A stretch of 50,915 nucleotides of DNA, from positions 1 through 50,915 of the forward strand of contig WOFQ01000104.1 in NCBI GenBank assembly GCA_012184525.1. Reading direction: 5' to 3'. The stretch is from Xenoacremonium recifei (taxonomy: Eukaryota; Ascomycota; Sordariomycetes; Hypocreales; Nectriaceae). A program made the translations under genes and the position numbers. The notes beneath the pieces are model-generated. The model was not told the origin of the DNA and ran no database searches. It saw nothing but the letters and a program-made list of their open reading frames with translations. Shown here piece by piece: positions 47,173 to 50,915 of this stretch. The stretch's first letter is position 1. Every line of letters begins with the position of its first letter.

Positions 47173-48803
47173 ATGGTTTCTTCACCACTCTTGACCAACA
47201 GCCAGGCCGGCTACATCAGCGCATCCGAAAGGATACCCGTAATGGCGAGGCCTTTTGTCAGCGAACGAGCTAAGCAAACGTTAGACTTGGTAAGGCCCAG
47301 CCCTCTTGACATTTGTAAAGACACGGATTTCTGAACTGCGCCCGACTTCTTGGTGATGTAGGTTGAGAAGTTTGTGGAAGAAGAATGTATACCAGCAGAT
47401 GCGGTTTTTCAGCAACAGCTGGGAAAGACGCCTTTGGAGCGTTTCACAGTTCACCCAGAAATACTGGAAGACCTAAAGAAAAGGGCCAAAAGTCTGGGTC
47501 TGTGGAACATGTTTCTCTCGAAAACCCACTTTAAAGAAGGGGCTGGTTTTAGTAACCTCGAGTATGGGCTCATGGCCGAGGCGCTTGGTAGGAGCGAGAT
47601 TGCCAGCCAAGTTACAAATTGTTCTGCACCTGATAGCGGGAACATGGAAGTCTTTGCCAAATATGGCACAGAGGACTAAAGGAAAAGGTGGCTGGAGCCT
47701 CTTTTGAGCGGACAAATCCGATCGGCATTCCTTATGACGGAGCCTGAGGTTGCAAGCAGCGATGCTAAAAACATTGAGCTCAGCATGGAGCAGGATGGGG
47801 AGTATTGGATTATCAACGGAGAAGTACGTCAACGTGAACCCTACTTCTATCTTTGAATAAGCCCGCCTATATCAAATTTACACTCTAACCCGGTGCAGAA
47901 ATGGTGGTCCAGTGGTTCTGGCAACACGCGCACCAAGGTTTATTTGGTGATGGGCAAGTCTGACCCCACGAATCCCGACCCTTACAAGCAACAAAGTGTC
48001 ATGGTCGTACCATCTGATACTCCAGGAATCACTGTCAAACGCATGCTTTCTGTTATAGGTTATGATGACGCTCCCCATGGACACGGCCATATATTCTTCA
48101 ACAATGTACGCGTTCACAAGAGCAACTTCATCCTTGGACCAGGACGTGGGTTTCAGGTTGTCCAGGGGCGACTCGGTCCTGGGCGAATCCACCATGCAAT
48201 GCGATCAGTAGGTGCGGTAAGCCATCCTCGCATATTTTCCGTGCTTGGCCCTTACGCCGCCGCAATACTGACGCCGTACTTCAGGCAGAGAAAGCGCTAG
48301 AGTACTTTCTTGCGCGTCTGAATGACCCAAGAAAGAAGCCGTTTGGGAAGCAGCTTGGTGAACATGGGGTAATGCTGGATCGCGTCGCTAGGTCACGCAT
48401 TGAGATTGATGCTGCCCGTCTTGCAGTGCTGAACGCCGCGATCATGATCGACCAAGGCAATGCAAAAGATGCCAAGAAGGAGATAGCCGAAGTCAAGATC
48501 CAAGTTCCAGCCATGTTGACTGAAGTCGTAGACAGAGCTATTCAAGCCTATGGTGCAGCCGGTGTTTGCCAGGATACCCCTCTGGCGATGATGTCCGCTG
48601 GGGCAAGAACTATGAGGATTGTTGACGGCCCCGATGAGGTCCACATGCTCCAGCTTGGAAAAAATGAGAACAAGAGAGGAGGAGCTCTGCTGAAGAAGAT
48701 TGAAGCCCAGAGAAAGAGGACTCAGGACCTCTTTGTCAAGTACGGCATGGTACAGAAGGATATGCTTCAGCTTGATCGACAGAATGGAAAGCTAAAGCTA
48801 TAA
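47173..48803 (+). pseudogene. Acyl-CoA dehydrogenase (ACAD10/11-like) with one premature stop
   Basis: Four exons (47173-47289, 47362-47823, 47899-48216, 48285-48803) make 472 codons. Everything is in frame except a TAA at 47677-47679 (codon 145) between FAKYGTED and RKRWLEPLLSGQIRSAF. Relatives usually have glutamine at that position, so CAA to TAA is the simplest explanation. Downstream blocks are intact: FLMTEPEVASSD (flavin and substrate contact), KWWSSGSGN, DAPHGHGHIFFNNVRV, GRIHHAMRSVGA, YGAAGVCQDTPLA and RIVDGPDEVH. The family oxidises acyl-CoA with FAD. Fungal members like this pair with a phosphotransferase in 4-hydroxyacyl-CoA breakdown, and that partner is also broken here. A sequencing error at one base would make the gene intact. 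Confidence 0.85.
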
Positions 48804-48940
48804 ATACAGTGTATTACTATGAATTATATTCGCTTTTATCTGTATTAATAGTAATAGTTTTTATATCATGGCCTAGCGTAGCATGACATGATGACGCTGC
48901 AAAGATACCGCGAGGCTGCTGGAATACATATTAAAGTTCA
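48804..48940. other. 3' flank of acyl-CoA dehydrogenase
   Basis: A short spacer of ordinary composition leading into AT-rich repeat debris. No element recognised. Confidence 0.35.
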
Positions 48941-49255
48941 GAAAGTCTATATATACATTACTAAAGACCCTAGAAGTGAGAGGGAAATTAGAGATTAATA
49001 TGGTTTATTAGTAACCTCTAACTGCTTTTAACTTAATAATTAAGCTATAAATACCCTATAATCTCTCTAATAGCTTATTTATTTCTCTATCAATATTTTA
49101 ATTCTTAATATTTATCTACTTTCTTATTATTACTTTAATTTTTAAATATTTTAAATATAAATTTATTTTCTTTTTATATAATATTAATTATTAATATATA
49201 ACTATAACATATTTATTTTATTAATTAGTTATATTAATTATAAAATTATATATGT
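48941..49255. repeat. Extremely AT-rich island
   Basis: The stretch is almost free of G and C, especially 49070-49250, where TATTTATTTT-like runs dominate, and there are no open frames. It stops sharply at CGCACGCACG near 49257. This fits an old repeat destroyed by C-to-T mutation, as seen in neighbouring LINE copies. The original element is no longer identifiable. Confidence 0.7.
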
Positions 49256-49468
49256 CGCACGCACGCAGCAGACTATCACCGGACCTGTCATCAATCTAGG
49301 TGGAAAACGAAGCTCTTGATTTCTAACTAATCTACGGGAAAAGGAAGGTCTTCATATAGATAACATGAATGCTAGATGTTGTATTGCCTACAGCAGGCAG
49401 CTGTCGCTGCCTATGCTGAAGGCTTAGCTGCCTAGGGGCATCGACCGTTGAATCTCAATGTGATAATG

Positions 49469-49717
49469 TGTCACATATCCTGTCATACATCCCTGTCATA
49501 CAACAGGCCACTGGTCAGACAACTGACCGGACCACTGACCGAGCCGTCAGCTAATGTTACGCAAGCCCAATTTCCCTCTATCGATTCCAGTCAATTCAAA
49601 CACCACTCAATTCACTAGATAAAAGACCTACTATTTCCTAGTTATTAGATAGAAATAAAGAGCTTCTTTTCCACTCTAGTGATAGGGACCATCAGAATTG
49701 CACTGCTGAATGTGACA
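49469..49717. mobile_element. Solo LTR 1 with TAATG target-site duplication
   Basis: A 249-bp segment that begins TGTCACA and ends TGTGACA, perfect 7-bp inverted ends with the TG...CA rule. It is flanked on both sides by TAATG (49464-49468 and 49718-49722), a 5-bp target-site duplication. No internal retroelement coding lies next to it, so it is a solo LTR left by recombination between two LTRs. The family is probably copia- or gypsy-like; this cannot be told from the LTR alone. Confidence 0.9.
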
Positions 49718-49780
49718 TAATGTAACATAAGTATTTTTAATTAGTATAATAAGTCTATTTTCTAATTATAGGGTAGGTAT

Positions 49781-50079
49781 TGTCACAGGAATAGGCTGAC
49801 GAGGCTGCGTCACATGATATCAATTGATGACAGGCTGGCCCTGAAGACAGCTGAAACACACACACACACACGTGTGAGACCGGAAGACTGGTCTTCCGGT
49901 ATCGCTGACTGATATGACACACACCTCAAACAACTGACCATTTGATCAAATGTTGATGATCAAGGCACACTCATTATATCTCTATTTAACTAGCCTATAG
50001 TCAGTCATTGAGTTAGAAAGCAAGAGCTCCGTTTCCTTCTGATCTGGGTATCCTCATAATAGGTCTGCTGCGTGTGACA
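49781..50079. mobile_element. Solo LTR 2 with GGTAT target-site duplication
   Basis: A 299-bp segment with the same terminal heptamers as solo LTR 1 (TGTCACA and TGTGACA) but a different interior. Its target-site duplication is GGTAT (49776-49780 and 50080-50084). Inside are an (AC)n run near 49857-49870 and a perfect 10-bp inverted repeat with a 2-bp loop, ACCGGAAGAC-TG-GTCTTCCGGT (49879-49900). It is inserted in a decayed LINE gag sequence that continues on its right side. Confidence 0.92.
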
Positions 50080-50084
50080 GGTAT

Positions 50085-50371
50085 AATAGATTATAGGTTT
50101 CCTTATTAGTAAGTAGGATAGGCATATTATACTGAGTATAGGTTCTTAGGTATTATATCTGGTAATGCATAAGTATACTGTAGTAACTAAGTGTTATTAA
50201 TAGCTGGGGCTATTCTAAGAGAGTATGGTAATAAGGTGCGGAACCTCGGTCTATATACTTGAATATAATTGATTGGATTACGGTGATCGTGGATCACGGT
50301 GATCCAGAAGGTTAGTGATCCCGTTACGTGAACTCGAACGTGATTTGGTACGTCAGATGTGGGTCGTGACA
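50085..50371 (-). repeat. Decayed LINE 5' end with part of gag (copy C)
   Basis: It aligns base for base with the main LINE from about 5290 to 5620, including TTCTTAGG-, GGTCTATATACTTGA, repeated GTGATCC motifs and the terminal GGGTCGTGACA. Nearly all differences are G-to-A or C-to-T. The same copy continues to the left of solo LTR 2. Orientation is the same as the other LINE fragments. Confidence 0.8.
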
Positions 50372-50580
50372 ATTAGCTAAAGCTATTTTAAGAGGGCATA
50401 ATAATAAGGTTTAGTGCCTTAGCTTTATATACTTAAATATAATTAAATAGATTATAGAAATTTAAATTATAATCCAGTGATCTATGGGCTGGATTACTGT
50501 TATTAGAGTTATGATCCAGTGATCGCATTGCACGTGCCTGTGCACATAATTTAGTCCTGTATGTCCGACGTGGGTCGTGA
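50372..50580 (-). repeat. LINE 5' end fragment (copy D), abutting copy C
   Basis: It starts immediately after copy C and repeats the same order: TAGCTAAAGCTATTTTAAGAG, CTTTATATACTTAAATATAAT, GATCCAGTGATC, and a last GTGGGTCGTGA at 50570-50580. It is more AT-rich than the main LINE. Two 5' ends in direct tandem suggest repeated insertion at, or internal duplication of, the LINE 5' region. Confidence 0.7.
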
Positions 50581-50915
50581 ATATGGCTAGCTGTATGTGC
50601 ATGTGTATGTATCCGAGATGGTAGAGAATGGGAGTCAGAAATTTAGTGCCTGAGGCAGGGAAGTAGTAAAAATAGCGACTTTCTCAATGCGTAGAGTTGT
50701 ACAGAGCTTATGTGAACTAAGGGAGAGCTGATTTATTGTATCATACGATTAACTACGTATCAAAAAGCGAAGATTCAGTGATAATGCAGTATCTAGACCT
50801 ACTTGCTAAGAATTAGCGGCTGTAACGGGCTGGGCCCGTGGAGGAACCTCGGCTTACACTCTCGTTGGCAATATCGCTTACGCTTTTAGACCCACAGCTC
50901 GAGAGCTCTAGAGCT
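50581..50915. other. Right edge, repeat-like, possible LTR start
   Basis: No gene is visible. TGTAACGGGCTGGGCCCGTG at 50821 resembles the start of some fungal LTRs, but the window ends before a partner or duplication could be seen. Confidence 0.3.

Noticed and set aside
6042..48803. Secondary-metabolite biosynthetic cluster
   Set aside because: Thioesterase, SDRs, EthD-type proteins and an exporter also occur in such clusters, but no polyketide synthase, NRPS, terpene synthase, prenyltransferase or P450 is visible here. The ring-cleavage enzymes point to degradation.
49857..49900. AC repeat and perfect inverted repeat as a terminator or non-coding RNA
   Set aside because: Both lie inside solo LTR 2 and are better explained as part of the LTR.
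1..50915. Starship-type giant mobile element
   Set aside because: The cluster is flanked by repeats and could be accessory, but I see no DUF3435 tyrosine recombinase (captain) and no matching short terminal repeats in the window.
1..50915. tRNA, rRNA or CRISPR features
   Set aside because: None was seen by eye. CRISPR arrays are not expected in a fungal genome, and the only regular short repeat is the 12-bp minisatellite without spacers.

Overview
The window looks like nuclear DNA of a filamentous ascomycete (Pezizomycotina, most like Eurotiomycetes such as Aspergillus or Penicillium). The reasons are many short GT-AG introns (46-122 bp), a C2H2 plus Zn2Cys6 regulator, fungal-type MFS carriers, a Tad1-like LINE and C-to-T decay of repeats. 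Gene models were spliced by eye. In every intact model the exon lengths add up to a multiple of three and the junctions restore conserved family motifs.

Layout. 1-5620: a broken Tad1-type LINE on the minus strand. 6.0-48.8 kb: a dense island of metabolic genes. In order these are a DHA1-type MFS exporter, a PaaI-like hotdog thioesterase, SDR1, a decayed aminoglycoside-phosphotransferase-like kinase, a cyclase-family hydrolase, the C2H2/Zn2Cys6 regulator, EthD-like protein 1, a PRISE-type enone reductase, SDR2, an OYE-type flavin ene-reductase, a sugar-transporter-family permease, an extradiol ring-cleavage dioxygenase, a fumarylacetoacetate-hydrolase-family enzyme, SDR3, SDR4, a TfdB/PheA-type FAD phenol hydroxylase, a DAL5/allantoate-type permease, EthD-like protein 2, a decayed Zn2Cys6 regulator, and an acyl-CoA dehydrogenase with one premature stop. 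48.9-50.9 kb: AT-rich transposon debris with two solo LTRs, both with perfect target-site duplications, and two more LINE 5' ends.

How the genes may work together (inference). The hydroxylase, extradiol dioxygenase and FAH-family hydrolase form a classical meta-cleavage core: hydroxylate, open the ring, cut the C-C bond. Two unrelated enone reductases, four SDRs, a cyclase-family hydrolase and a thioesterase suggest the starting compound is first reduced or oxidised as an alicyclic enone or alcohol and ends as acyl-CoA. Three different carriers suggest uptake and efflux. No PKS, NRPS, terpene synthase or P450 is visible, so this reads as a catabolic rather than biosynthetic cluster. The substrate cannot be read from sequence.

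Three genes are broken: the kinase, the acyl-CoA dehydrogenase and the second regulator. The kinase and dehydrogenase match the two halves of the ACAD10/11 4-hydroxyacyl-CoA pathway, so that branch seems to have been lost as a unit.
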